DNA from: Sebastes aleutianus
Lineage: Eukaryota > Chordata > Actinopteri > Perciformes > Sebastidae
DNA length: 64,000 bases
Direction: 5' to 3'
Assembly (NCBI GenBank): GCA_916700875.1
Contig: CAKAKS010000032.1
Coordinates: 20,265,629-20,329,628 of the forward strand
The notes under the pieces were generated by a model. It was not told the DNA's origin and did no database searches. It saw only the letters and a list, made by a program, of their open reading frames with translations. Every line of letters starts with the position of its first letter. The stretch's first letter is position 1. The translations under genes were made by a program, and so were the position numbers. Shown here one piece after another: positions 12,346-23,393 of this stretch.

Positions 12346-12510
12346 GCAGTGTGAAGGGAAGAAGGGAGCCTGTCTAGAAGGGAAACTCTCGCCAGACTTG
12401 CTGCCCAACGACCTACCCTAACTAATCTATTCGAGGTCACCTTAACAACCTCGCGAGAGTTTCCCCAGTTTGCGGGCTCCCTTCTAGCCACTATCTGGCC
12501 AGCACGCTAA
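12343..12510. mobile_element. Small foldback (MITE-like) element
   Basis: Left arm segments gaagggagcc and gaaactctcgc at about 12358-12391 recur inverted as gcgagagtttc and ggctcccttc at about 12454-12485. The outer edges ctggcagtg and ctggccag also pair loosely. The arms are roughly 35 bp with about 70 percent identity and a central spacer of about 60 bp. No coding capacity. No target-site duplication was identified. Confidence 0.55.
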
Positions 12511-13230
12511 AGCAAATCCAGTGTTAGCGCTCAGGATGTCTCGTGATCAACAGGTGCAGCACTGTGCCTGGTTACCATGCTAAATCAAGGGTCTCCAACA
12601 CAAGTGGGCTTGATGACACAAACCCTTTGTAAACCTGTTTAACTTACAGCAGTCTACGAACAGAGAAGGTAAAAGAGCTGAAAAAAACCTGTCGCTGTTT
12701 ACCAAACTGAGGAAGAAGACCAACGCACAAACAGAGGCTTCATTTAATGGTGCACATCCTAATGAAACCAAAAGAAAAATAGACTGAAATGTTATTAAAA
12801 GAACCATAACAGTAAGACAGAAATGATGTCTGCTATTGGTGATGTGCAACTCGGTGCTATGAGGAGCTCTCAGCCACTTTCATCTTGTCAAATTAGCTCT
12901 CACTGGAATAAAAGGATGGAGGTGCTAAATGCTAAAATGCTCAAAAGGTTTGAACATTTTGAGAAGCAATAGCCCAGTGGGACCAGAGAGTCTGAGTTGG
13001 ACTGGTTCTATTAATATTATATATATATATTATATACACTGAGGATGGACGAGCTGAGAACTTGAACCTGGAGCAGATTGAGGAAGACAGGTTGTGCACA
13101 AGATTCCCAGAATACCTTCATACAGGTGAGTGAAGCAACAAACTGATGATTGTAATGTCATGCAGTGTGCATATGTGCACTACAGGTACACTCTCTATGT
13201 GTGACTGTGGCTTCAGCAGCTGTGGAGTTT
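12511..13230. other. Non-coding stretch with one exon-like patch
   Basis: Mostly unremarkable, with a (TA)n run near 13017-13036. 13041-13125 is open in one frame and ends in a good 5' splice-site match; it is listed separately. Confidence 0.45.
13041..13125 (+). other. Exon-like open segment ending at a consensus splice donor
   Basis: Read from 13041 the + strand gives a hydrophilic peptide of 28 residues starting EDGRAENLNLEQIEED, directly followed by ACAG|GTGAGT, a near-ideal vertebrate 5' splice site. Upstream the sequence is AT-only and no acceptor is evident. A patch resembling its middle (tgaggaagac then gttgtg) recurs at 13828 inside the neighbouring tandem duplication. I recognise no protein family. 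It may be an old exon or pseudo-exon, or coincidence over such a short length. Confidence 0.2.
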
Positions 13231-14640
13231 AATGTGTATTATACATGCCTGTTGTCTGCTTTGGTAATGTTTTTTTCAGATGTGTCAAGCTGTTTGATTT
13301 CTGCAATTGTCTGAGTTTTGTCCTGTTTTCTTGTTCTTTCTAGTTGTGTAATTGATAAGCAGTTGTATATGCGTAGGCTGCAAAGTGCTAGTGTCTATTG
13401 AAAAGGATCTTGGTTTGGACATATTGGCCTCTGTGGGGTGATGTGTAGCTGTTGACATGTTAATGCACTTCATTTTGTAGCCTAAAATATGTTCTTTAAT
13501 TTAATACTTCTATATGACATCATAAACACATACATGTTTTTCTTTACCCTCCCTATACTCCCTTTTTCACTTGTAAAGTGTAACTCAGAATAGCCTTCAT
13601 TTTAACTGTTATTTGAAGGCCTACAACTCCATTTTTACACATAAGAGTTTGTTTATACATGTGCCTGTTGTCTGCTGTGCTGATGTTTTATTCTGCTGTG
13701 TCAAGCTATTTGATTTATGCACCCTAATACTGCTTGTTACACCCGCCGTGGTGTCAGCTGGTTTTATTTATTGTTGGTCATGTTTGTTTAATTATCTGAG
13801 TTTTGTCTGTTTTCTGGTTCATTCGAGTACTGAGGAAGACGGTTGTGTAATTGATAAGCATTTGCATGTGTAGGCTGCAAAGTGCTAGTGTCTATTGAAA
13901 AGGAATATATCTTTGTTTGGACATATTGGCCTCTCTGGGGTGATGTGTATCTGTTGACTTGTTAATGCACTTCATTTTGTAGCCTAAATCTGTTCTTTAA
14001 TTTAAAGGGGACATATCGTGCTCATTTTCAGGTTCATACTTGTATTTTGTGTTTCTAATAGAACATGTTTACATGTTTTAATGTTCAAAAAACACATTAT
14101 TTTTCTCATACTGTCTGTCTGAATATACCTGTATTCATGCTCTGTCTGAAACGCTCTGTTTTAGCGCATTTCAATGGAATGGCAATGGAAATTGCGTTGC
14201 TAGGAAACAGCTTGGGTCCATGTTTACTTCCTGTCAGCTGATGTCATTCACATACACTGTAACAGGAAATAAACTGGGACACATTTAGAATGTTTACGTT
14301 TAAAAACTGTGAAATGGTCTAAATATTGTAGATTTGTGACATCACAAATGGACAGAAATCCTAACAGCTGGTTTCAAACGCACATTTTCTGAATACGGGC
14401 TGTGTGTATTTCTCCATGGATTGAGTGATTTGATACTTTCACAGTATTTATATATCACTTAAACCTGCTTTATAATATAAAAGACATGACAATGTCACTT
14501 TTTACAATATGGGACCTTTAATACTTCTATAAAACATCATAAACAAATACATGTTTTCTTTAGTTTACTCAGAGCAGTCTACATTTTAACTGACCTACAT
14601 TTTAGTAGGCCTACAAGTGCATTTTTTCACATTTTTACTT
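13231..14640. repeat. Two-unit tandem duplication, second unit interrupted
   Basis: Unit 1 (about 13231-13630) and unit 2 (about 13650-14640) share ordered blocks: catg..cctgttgtctgct, gtgtcaagct, ttgtgtaattgataagca, ggctgcaaagtgctagtg and gcacttcattttgtagcct. Unit 2 is longer only because of a 516-bp insertion at 14006-14521 and a short insertion near 13722-13790. The units have diverged by several percent plus indels, so the duplication is not recent. Confidence 0.85.
14002..14521 (+). mobile_element. TTAA-flanked MITE (piggyBac-like), copy 1
   Basis: Flanked by TTAA at 14002-14005 and 14518-14521. The ends, TTAAAGGggaCATAT and the complement of ATATGggaCCTTTAA, form imperfect terminal inverted repeats (12 of 15). 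The paralogous unit at 13501-13504 has a single TTAA and no insert, which is the empty site. The interior has no transposase. TTAA target duplication is the hallmark of the piggyBac superfamily, hence the tentative assignment. An inverted copy is at 56919-57439. Confidence 0.85.
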
Positions 14641-15947
14641 GTAGACTACTCGAGTAAAATGTCTTTTCTCTTTTTTTAAAAGAGAAAAAACTTTCTATTT
14701 TACTTGCTGAGCTCAACCTACTATTAATAATAATTAGTAATATTATTACTATTTACTCATTCTGGACTAGAGGGGCACTCGAGTCAAAGAGGGCAGCTTT
14801 AGCCACAATCGCAGCCATTATCTGCCTGACATCTACCCGTTCACACACCCCGTACACACTGGCATCCACCCACACACACGCGTGCACACATGCTGCTCCA
14901 ACAAACACGTACACAGCAGTCATAGCCCATGCAGGAGGACATACATCAAGACCACCGTGTGGACATCAAAGATCAAATTACACCTCCCAGTATGAGACAC
15001 ATTGATAACCCCGATGTCAGTAGGAATCCAATCAAAATCTAAATTGTGCCCCACTAAAACGGCCCCCTTGATTAGTTCTCCAATAAAATCCATTTCCTGC
15101 CCTCGTGCCTATTTTAGGCAGTTTATTTCCCCTGTGGTATCAAGCAATAGGCCCGACACAGGACTCGCCTTCTCAGAAGGCCCGGCGTGATGTGTGTCTG
15201 TCTGGAGCGCTTTACAGGAGCTTGATGCTTCTGTCCGCCCCCCGACCATTCCCAATGATTATACAAGCCCCACCGTTAGCTTTTCCAATATTCACTGCTG
15301 GCTCAACCTTTTGTGTCCACCCTGGGCAGAACGAAATGGGCAGTGCTTTCAGAAAATTGTGGCACTTTTTTTTTTGGTTTTGTTTATCTTACAGATCTGA
15401 ATTGTAGAGCTATCTTGCAGAGAGGAATTGCACAAATATCTAGTCACAGGAATAGTGCCATGATTCATTCACCTACAAAAAAAGTCTCCTGATAAGTAGC
15501 CTTATTTTTCAAAAAAAGTGGAACAGAAGTTGTGTCTTGGATCTGTATTACCATTATTACATTCAGCAAGTTTATAGCACTTCAAGTAATATTTCTCTTT
15601 TGGTGCTCTTTCATATTTACGACACTTACTGTACCTCTTTGTTATTCCTCTGCCACCGACATTATGCGTTCCCAGGAGCGTGTAGGCTATTTGCCATTGA
15701 TGCTTCTCTTTATTCCTGGCTCTATAAATTGACCCCAGAGTGCAGGATTGATGGTTCAATCAACCTTCTTTCTCTAGAAGTAAAAAAAGGGAGACTTTTT
15801 GAGTGCTTGAAAAAGAAATAACTGATTGCTGATTGCAGTGTTTGGTTGCCTGTATGTGGTAGTTACAGTACAGCGTGGAATATATTGTAAGTTCTCAGCA
15901 CTATCAGTTACACCAACTAAACTATATTTGTTTGATTAGGAGTGTCC
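14641..15947. other. Single-copy-looking non-coding stretch
   Basis: No gene or repeat copy is recognised. Contains short CA runs near 14869-14890. Overlapping frames near 15.1-15.4 and 15.5-15.8 kb lack protein-like features. Confidence 0.5.
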
Positions 15948-16066
15948 AGTGGCCTAGTTGTGAAAGAGGCACTCCACCGATTTTACACACAAAAGACTAA
16001 ACTTGTCAGTTGAGGAGTACTACTAAGTGCTACTACAGTACTGTGAAAACGTCTCTGGAGGGAGCT
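15948..16066. other. Possible dispersed-repeat fragment
   Basis: The segment beginning gtggcctagttgtgaaag and including gcactccaccgatttta reads like part of a common fish repeat, from memory only. No second copy exists here to confirm it. Confidence 0.25.
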
Positions 16067-16074
16067 TTCTAAAG

Positions 16075-16780
16075 CATTGATTCCCAAAGTCTGGGTCGTA
16101 ACTCACAGGTTGGTCGCAGGAGATTTTATTAGGGTTGCTAAATAAATCTGCAGAATTTCTTCCATCGTCTTTTATTTAACATTTATGTCTGCAGTACACC
16201 TTTGTGCCACATGAGGGAGCCTGAATGTTCGTATTGTTCTGATAATTTTAGTCTACTTATAACATTGAATCTAATATGAAATGCTAACCTTCACGTTGCC
16301 GGTGTTATGTCGAAGTCACCGGCTTTGGCTCATCAAATGCACACGGCCTGTCAGACACTAGTGGCTCTATTAGTCCGTTTATAAACAAACACAATATTAT
16401 GTTAATCACGTTGTCATATTGCTTATTACTGATGCAATACAAGCTGTATGTAGCGCTGTGACGCCGTCGGCACCTGTTACTGGTGTCGGCTACTTTTTTA
16501 ATTTTCCAGAACATGTCATAATGACAAATGCCGGTTCAATTGGTTGGCATAAAATCGATTTATCTATAAAAGCTATCTATCGTATATCTCTTTGAAATAG
16601 CTGGTTTCCCTATTCAAGAAAATATGAAGTAATGCGGAAATGGCAGTAAAAAATGTTCAGGAACGTTTACGCACAAAGTCGCTCCGCTCACGATTTACAG
16701 ATAAGGCCTATTGTGAATTGGGTCACGATTGTTTGTAATTTTTAAGAAGCAAGTCCCCAGAAAAAGTTTAGGAAACACTG
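16075..16780. mobile_element. Non-autonomous hAT-type element, 706 bp
   Basis: The left end cattgattcccaaa pairs with the complement of the right end (cagtgtttcctaaa) at 11 of 14 positions. The flanks ttctaaag (16067-16074) and gtctaaaa (16781-16788) match at 6 of 8 positions, consistent with an old 8-bp target-site duplication. 8-bp duplications and CAGTG-type ends are typical of the hAT superfamily. The interior has no transposase frame, so it would have needed a helper. Confidence 0.7.
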
Positions 16781-18839
16781 GTCTAAAATCTTAGAAAAGA
16801 ATAACCCATGTTATCAGCTCGGCTTGGGCTTGAGACTCAAACTATTAAACAAAAAGGATGCAATAGAAACTGGAGATGTGGAGTTAGAAAAAAGTGGGCA
16901 CTTTGAAGGCTGATAAAAGACACTATTGAGGTGCAGTATGGAATTTGAAAGATCCAGTGTTTTTGGAGCTTGACAGACTAAATGTCAGGACATGAAGGCC
17001 TCTGCTGCTCCAATTTTGACTGCTCGTCTTTTAATCTGTCTTTCACAAGTCCCCCGCTACTAAATTACAGGAATATCACTTTACTTTTTTTTTTCATGAA
17101 TGAAAATTATTTTTTGACAAACAAAAAGAATACATATATAGTAGTATTTGTTCATGCATAGGCCCTGTACATTTAAAACAAATATCTGTGGAACCAAAAA
17201 AATAAAAAATAAAACATGGGTTAAAAAATGTTTGATTAAATCAAATTGTTTGAAACAATCAAAGAACAAAATTAATATCAATCATAAGCCCCTAATTTCA
17301 GTGTTACTTTGCCTAGACTAAGTTCATTTGACCAAAGAGCAGAAATTCACTGTGTCTGCCGAGCTACACCAAATATAGTGTCCTATTGACCCGTATGTCT
17401 TTTGAGGAAAGCCAGTAAAGGGTTAAACGCCACTAATCCTCCATCTTCTATAGAGGAGTGATTTATCATTGGACTTGACAAAAGGTGATTTGTTTACTCA
17501 TAGATCCGCCCCTTTAGATATACATCCTGCCGCCTGCTCCACATTCAATCTCTCTCTGTCCGCTGAAAGTACGCGACAACTTGACATGTTGACGCGCAGA
17601 CGTAATTGCGTGTCACGCATATAAAGTTTACTAAAATGGAAATTGACCATCCAGGGATGTTTTACAGCAGAATTACCTAATTTACTGTATTGACATTATT
17701 GACCCCTCGACAGGCCGGAGAAGGGATTCTGGTGACCTCAGCCAGTAAACACATTGGAGGAGATCAATACGACAAAGTCAGAGTTCACCCGGCTCCCCCG
17801 GCCAGGTTGATTGCAGAATGAACTCCATTAAAAGTTTCCAAGGCCCGAAAGTCAAACATCATTTGGCTCAGACGTCAGAAAGCGTCTGCGGGAAAACCAA
17901 AAGACACGCCGGCGGTAATGGAGTTTGTTTTGGGGGGCTTTAATTGCAGGTGTGCCAATAACTCAAAGTGTTCTGCACAGAGGAGGATTTGTTAAAGGGA
18001 GCAACTGTGTCTGAGATTAAAGTCAAAGGACTGAACTTCACTAAGCCCTGTCCAAACCGCAGATTTCTGGCCTGGTGACATCTGCGTCACCATTGACAGC
18101 TGTCCTCTTAGATCTGTGGCCGTGTCGCCGCAGCAGAGCACAAAGCTCCGAGCCACTCGGGCTCTCTGCGACTCCGTGTTTTACTTGTCATCGCCGACGC
18201 ACTTGCAGACAAGTTTTTTCTGGTGACACCTCTTTATGCGAGGACACCTGCCATAGTCATTACTCTAATTGTCCGTTTTGTCTCGTGAATGAAGGGCACA
18301 CAGAATGAAATTAGGCACTCGAGTTGCCACCACAGTGTTGATTCGATTCACTAGTCAGACTTGGGAGGTCTGCAGTAATTGCGCTCACAAATTGAGCCCC
18401 CCCTCCCTCACGCCCTGCCATCGCCTCCTGACGAAGGCGGCATTTTCTGGAGCTATTCCCCCTCCGCTGCCACTCTGTGTATTCTTCCCCTTTTTTTCTC
18501 CACCAGCCACAGCTCCGCACACTCCTCATCAGTCACCTCACCCACTTCCTCCTCCTTCCTTCGTCATCCCTTCATCCCCTCCCGTCTGCAGCCAGGACTC
18601 ACTCCCCCCCCCTATTTACGAAGATAAAGCCATAATGGCTCTCTTTGTGCCACTGACGGCCACTCAGCTGTGGCAGCCCCAGTCAACAGATAAATATTTC
18701 TTCTCTCCCGTCTTTTCCTTTACCCGCGAGCTAGCTTCAATTAGCACAAGTTACAGTCATTTAATGAATTTCCCTCTGCGACCTCTGCTCCGCTCGCCTC
18801 CTTTTCAGGGATTTGACTAATTTAACTTTGCACTGTGGA

Positions 18840-18840
<1 letters not shown>

Positions 18841-18868
<28 letters not shown>
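18841..18868. repeat. (TG)n microsatellite
   Basis: About 13 TG units followed by TATGT. Confidence 0.96.
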
Positions 18869-18871
<3 letters not shown>

Positions 18872-19059
18872 GCGTGAGCTGGTGGGATTCAGGATGGGGG
18901 GCGTGACATGTTTTGTTTGCTGACTGATAAATGGATGTATAATGCAAGTAGATAAAGGTTTGCAAAAGGGGACGGGGCTGGGGTTGGGATGGGAAGAGGC
19001 GAGGAGTACATCGCCCCCTCCCTGCTTCCCCCAAGCTGTCCAAAGCTGTGACATGTGGG

Positions 19060-19146
19060 CCGACACTCTGTCCCTCTCATCGTCTCCCTCCCTCTGTCTC
19101 CTTCCCTCTGTCTCCTTCCCTCCCCCTCTCTCTCTCTCTCTCTCTA
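19060..19146. repeat. Polypyrimidine tract with (CT)n end
   Basis: Repeats of ccctctgtctccttc followed by about ten CT units; a homopyrimidine-biased tract on the + strand. Confidence 0.9.
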
Positions 19147-20103
19147 GATAGATATTTTTATTCCTTGGCACCTCAGTGTAGATAGGCCATTGGGCTCCTG
19201 TCTGCTGGGGCAGCTGGCTGGGGGTTGGAAAGGGATGAAGGATAAGTAGATTCAATCGGGCGTTGCAAATCAACTTTTCCACCAGCATCCTGGGAAGACC
19301 TGATAATACAGGTTTCTAATATCTGACCTGTCTGGCAGAAAGAGAGAGGGAGTGAGAGAGGAGAGAGGAAAAAAGAGGGAGAGCAATGGAGGCAGGAGAG
19401 AGCAATGAACACATTGATTTGATGCGGCTAATAGTTCTGCAGTTGATAAGCACACCGGCGCCAGTCACAAAAATGAAAGGCTCGCTACAGAGTGAAATAA
19501 ATTGGGTCTAGCTTTTTTTTTTTTTGTCTCACTCCCCGTCAGAGTTTGGACGTGTATCAGAGGGGGTTTGGCAGACAGGGCATCAGCAAGGTTTCCTGTT
19601 TGTGTCTCTCCACCTGTCAGCCTTCATCCACTCCCCAATCTGAATACTGTTATTATTGCTGTTTCAAAAAACTCCAAACACATTCGGGGGCTGCTTATGC
19701 GAGTCCAACTCAGATCTGTGAAGGAGGGAAACAAGACAGTGGGAGCACAGCGGTGTGAAACATGCAGCGGCTGTTGACAATATGGCAACACTGTACTGTA
19801 TGTAATGTACGTGAGCGACACTCCTTTAAACGCTGGCTTAATTAACATGCATGTCACAGTTTACATTTTAAATTTTATGGGCTTGCTCAAATAAGGGTTA
19901 GTAGGATTCTGAGCTTGTGAAATGATGTTCTGATATAATTTCAAAGGTTGTATATTACTCATTTGTAAACCTGTGAAAAAAAATCCGCATGAGAAATTCA
20001 AGTTTGTGAATGTGTAGAAAAGATTTGTGAATATATATATATACACACAAATTATGTCAATAGTCAAAATCCCATACATTTGCCATGTTAACCCTTTAAA
20101 AAT

Positions 20104-20460
20104 GGAGATAGTTGTTAGCATGATCCTGTTTTAAACCAATCTAAAATAAACACCATAATAGCTACAGCATTCATTCTTTTTGCAGCGTAAAGCTAAGGCT
20201 TCTGTCTTTCACATCATCACGTTGTACGATTGTGATGATGTCATTACGTTACGTGCGGTACAATACCTGTGACAACAGGCGGTGGCGCCAGAGTATTACC
20301 TTGTAATGGCCACAGGAGATCGTTGTTTGCATGATCCAGTTTAAATTGGTCTAAAATAAAAACCATAATAGCTAAAGCAGTAATTCTTTTTGCAGCAGAA
20401 AGCTGAGGCTTATGTCTTTCGCGTTATCATGACGTCATTACGTTGCATGTGTAATGTAAC
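20104..20460. repeat. Two-unit direct repeat with a hairpin in unit 1
   Basis: Unit 1 (20104-20255) and unit 2 (20313-20460) share gcatgatcc, tctaaaataaa, accataatagcta, attctttttgcagc, tatgtctttc-like and tcattacgtt blocks in order, about 75-80 percent alike. Unit 1 also contains catcatcac (20212-20220) and its exact complement at 20232-20240, giving a 9-bp stem with an 11-base loop that is not kept in unit 2. Confidence 0.75.
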
Positions 20461-21636
20461 AAAACTATCAAAACCTCTTTGCACTTGATCTGCTCATAAA
20501 AATTAACCATATCTCAAAAGCTAAAAAATTTGCAGAGTTCAAATAACATCTGGAGTGTTAAGAATTATTTTGTTATTTCTACATTTAGAAATCTTTTGGA
20601 TCAATATGTTGTGTTTATTTAGTAACATATTATGAAAGAACATGTACGGATTTTGTATTTTTTAAAAATGTATGACACAATTTCAATACTTTTATCAATT
20701 ATTATAGTTTGTTGACAACCTTGTAGCTTAGGTTGTACAGGTTTTAGGGATATGAAGCATTTGAAGATACTCCAAGAAATGACATCACAATAAGCAAAAA
20801 TACCAATGTAGGCACTGGCGGACTATTTCTCTTGCCATTTCTGCTGCAAAAGGTTAGAAAAGGTCTTTTATTTTATTTTTCTTACATTATAATATGTCTA
20901 CAGCTGACAAGTTGTAACCTCTCTGAGGTGTTTGTGTAGAAACCTCCATGGATCAGGCCTGCTGAGACAGACAGGGCAGAGCCCGCTGTGTCCGTCCAGC
21001 CTGCGCTCAGTGTGACAGAGCAGACACTGCCACTCTGACCTTTCCTGATGCTACCAGGTACGACGGAGCCAATACCAGCGCTAACGAGACGGTGACATAG
21101 CTTGACAGCCAAGGGTGGCACGCAATTATTCTACCGGAGAAAACTGCTTGTTGGCGCGTGTGTGTAAGTGAGGTATGTGTGTTTGTGAAGCCAGGGAGAA
21201 AGACTCAAAGAGTGCACAGTCGTGTCACCGTCTCCTGCAGGTCCCCGTGTAGTCAACGGAGCTGCATTGTTCTTATTAATGATTGATGTGTCCAAATCTC
21301 AGCAGAACTGCCCTGTCAGATCCCAACACAGGTGAATTTCATCAACATGAACTCAGTCACCTAGAATGCCTTGCCTTTGGGTAGCAGTTCTGATCTCAGA
21401 ATAGCCTGGCCTTGTCTGCTCTCTGGATTGCCTGATGTGACCCATTTATTGACTTCATTGTCAGCTGTGCTGTTTGAAGTCAGGCTTTTGGTCATAAGCA
21501 ATTTACTTTTTTTCTTCCTCCACACTATTGAAAAAAGCCCCAACCTTGAAGAGAATGATGGGCTCACTGTATCCACGTCGATGCTCAGATTTAGTGTGAA
21601 CGGTTATTCCATGATGTCACATGCCAGTATCACTAT
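20461..21636. other. Non-coding stretch, nothing recognised
   Basis: AT-rich to about 20880, then of balanced composition. No repeat copies elsewhere in the window and no credible coding frame. Confidence 0.5.
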
Positions 21637-21792
21637 TAGGGCTGACCCGAATGCTTCGACGCTTCGACCGTTGCCATGGTATTCAACCTCCAATTCACTA
21701 TTCAAATGCTTCCTTTTTAATTTTTTTTTTACAAGTATGTAATAATAATTTATAAATCCCAAAATAACCCATGAAAAAAGTTTATTTATTAG
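21637..21792. repeat. Truncated DNA-element end (hAT-like)
   Basis: Begins tagggctgacccgaatgctt, the kind of TAGGGCTG terminus shown by the other hAT-type elements here. No matching right end or second copy of the flank atcactat was found. It runs straight into the truncated family B copy, so it is probably one side of a rearranged or nested insertion. Confidence 0.4.
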
Positions 21793-22212
21793 TTATTCTC
21801 ATGAAATGAAAACACACCATGAAAGAGTTAAATTTGTAAGACGAAAACACGTACACGTACCCAGACCGGACAACGCCGTGGTAGCGACCTGTCAATCACG
21901 AGGTAGCCACGCCCTAAAGCATACCCTGCTTTATGGTCTATTTGACTCTAAATGGGACCATAAGTTTACTAAATGATCATGCTGTATTGAAGAAGATTTG
22001 AAACTAGCGATTGAGACCAGAAACTCATGTTTACAATGTTTACTGAAGTAATAAATCAAGTGAGAAGTAGGCTCATTTTCTCATAGACCTCTATACAATC
22101 AGACTTCTTTTTGCAACCAGAGGAGTCGCCCCCTGCTGGCTGTTAGAAAGAATGCAAGATTAAGTCACTTCAGCATTGGCTTCACTTTTCAGACCCGGAG
22201 GTTGCCCACTGA
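21793..22212 (+). repeat. Family B dispersed repeat, 5'-truncated copy 2
   Basis: Matches family B from the gaaaacacac block onward to gaggttgcccactga. It lacks the first ~170 bp present in copies 1 and 3, including the gtggacgtag start. Internal blocks (gtcaatcacgaggtagccacg region, ggagtcgccccctgctgg) are nearly identical to copy 1. Confidence 0.8.
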
Positions 22213-22736
22213 CCTAGCTGAGTCACCAGAATGTATGTTTTGTTGTGCTTTGCTTGATATCAGCCATTTACATTGTATTTTTTCGGATTATCTCATTAAT
22301 AGATTCATCTTCATCTGATTAACAACAGTCAATTAGCAGGATAAGCTGCTCATCTGCGGCACCGATGTTGTTCTTCTGGAGCATTTCAGATGAGGTGACT
22401 TTGAGAATAGTGTCAGTAAATCAATTAAGTCCTCAGTCAATAAATTAAACTGGCAGAAGATAATAAGAGGTACTGGATATACAGTAGTGGCACCACCTAC
22501 TCTTGAATTTGACTTTGACAAATTGATTGAATGATTAAATCCATACATTTAAACAGATGACGGCATACAAGGCTGTGAGGTTTATTTGTGTTGTTTGTTT
22601 CTAAGTTGCTCCTCATTCAATATATTCAAGGTTATTAACAGCAGCAATGGATCATTTGTGGTATTTACAACTCCCAGCTCAATGTGATTACTGTGAAAGC
22701 AGTTACTTGGCATGCTGTAAGAAGAAGTGACTTTGT
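22213..22736. other. Non-coding stretch, nothing recognised
   Basis: Lies between two repeats. Moderate AT content and no gene. Confidence 0.5.
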
Positions 22737-22744
22737 CCAAAACT

Positions 22745-23385
22745 GAGGGCTGTCAAAGTTAACGATAACAACACGTTCACGCAAATTCGTTTTAACGGCA
22801 CTAATTTCTTTAACGCATTAATGCAACTTGCATTTTTTAGGTAGCAGGCTCAGTTTTAAAGCTAAAGTGAAACTAGAAAATCTAAGGAATCCATTGGTAC
22901 CAACCATGTCATACTAACTTGTCGCGAAGGAGGCTAAATAACACTCCAAACGTACGCTAAATTTTGGCGAGATAAAACTAGCATTTTCGAAGGAGTACCT
23001 TGACCTCTGACCTCAAGATATGTGAATGAAAAAACTTTATGATAATCACATGCAGTTTGGGGCAAGTCATAGTCAAGTCAGCACACTGACAGCTGTTATT
23101 GCCTGTTGGGCTTGAGTTTGCCATGTTATGATTTGAGCATATTTCTTTATGCTAAATGCAGTACCTGTGAGGGTTTCTGGACAATATTTGTCATTGTTTT
23201 GTGTCGTTAATTGATTTTCAATAATAAATATATACATACATTTGCATAAAGAAATCATATTTATATTAAATACTTGACAAATCTCCCTTTAAAGGTACAT
23301 TTTGAACAGATAAAAAATGTGCGATTAACTATGAAGAATCATGCGATTAATCGTGATTAAATATTTTAATCGATTGACAGCCCTA
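22745..23385 (+). mobile_element. hAT-type MITE family 1, copy 1 (641 bp)
   Basis: Ends gagggctgtcaa and ttgacagccct are inverted repeats. Flanks ccaaaact (22737-22744) and ccaaaaat (23386-23393) match at 7 of 8, an 8-bp target-site duplication. Compared with copies at 31250, 47186 and 52479 it lacks about 60 bp after gtgaatgaaaa near 23031. The interior encodes no transposase. A 61-codon antisense frame at 23258-23073 is also open in copy 2 but broken in copies 3 and 4, so it is a by-product of similarity. Confidence 0.92.
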
Positions 23386-23393
23386 CCAAAAAT

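Larger units (their letters stand above)
16789..20103. other. Single-copy-looking non-coding stretch with pyrimidine tracts
   Basis: No gene is supported. 17.4-18.3 kb has moderate GC and high complexity, a candidate for regulatory DNA. 18.36-18.62 kb and 19.0-19.15 kb are strongly pyrimidine-rich on the + strand and give rise to long Pro/Ser-rich or Arg/Glu-rich frames (171 and 175 codons) that reflect composition rather than coding. A poly-T run of about 14 lies near 19511-19524. Confidence 0.5.

Noticed and set aside
18305..18820. 171-codon Pro/Ser-rich frame (+)
   Set aside because: Composition follows the C/T bias of the tract; no domain.
18761..19288. 175-codon antisense frame with Arg/Glu and His/Thr strings
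   Set aside because: Produced by (CT)n and (TG)n read in antisense.
23073..23258. 61-codon antisense frame also present at 31562-31750
   Set aside because: The similarity between the two is due to both lying in hAT family 1 copies. The same frame is shifted in the copy at 47186 and has a stop in the copy at 52479, so there is no sign of selection on a protein.
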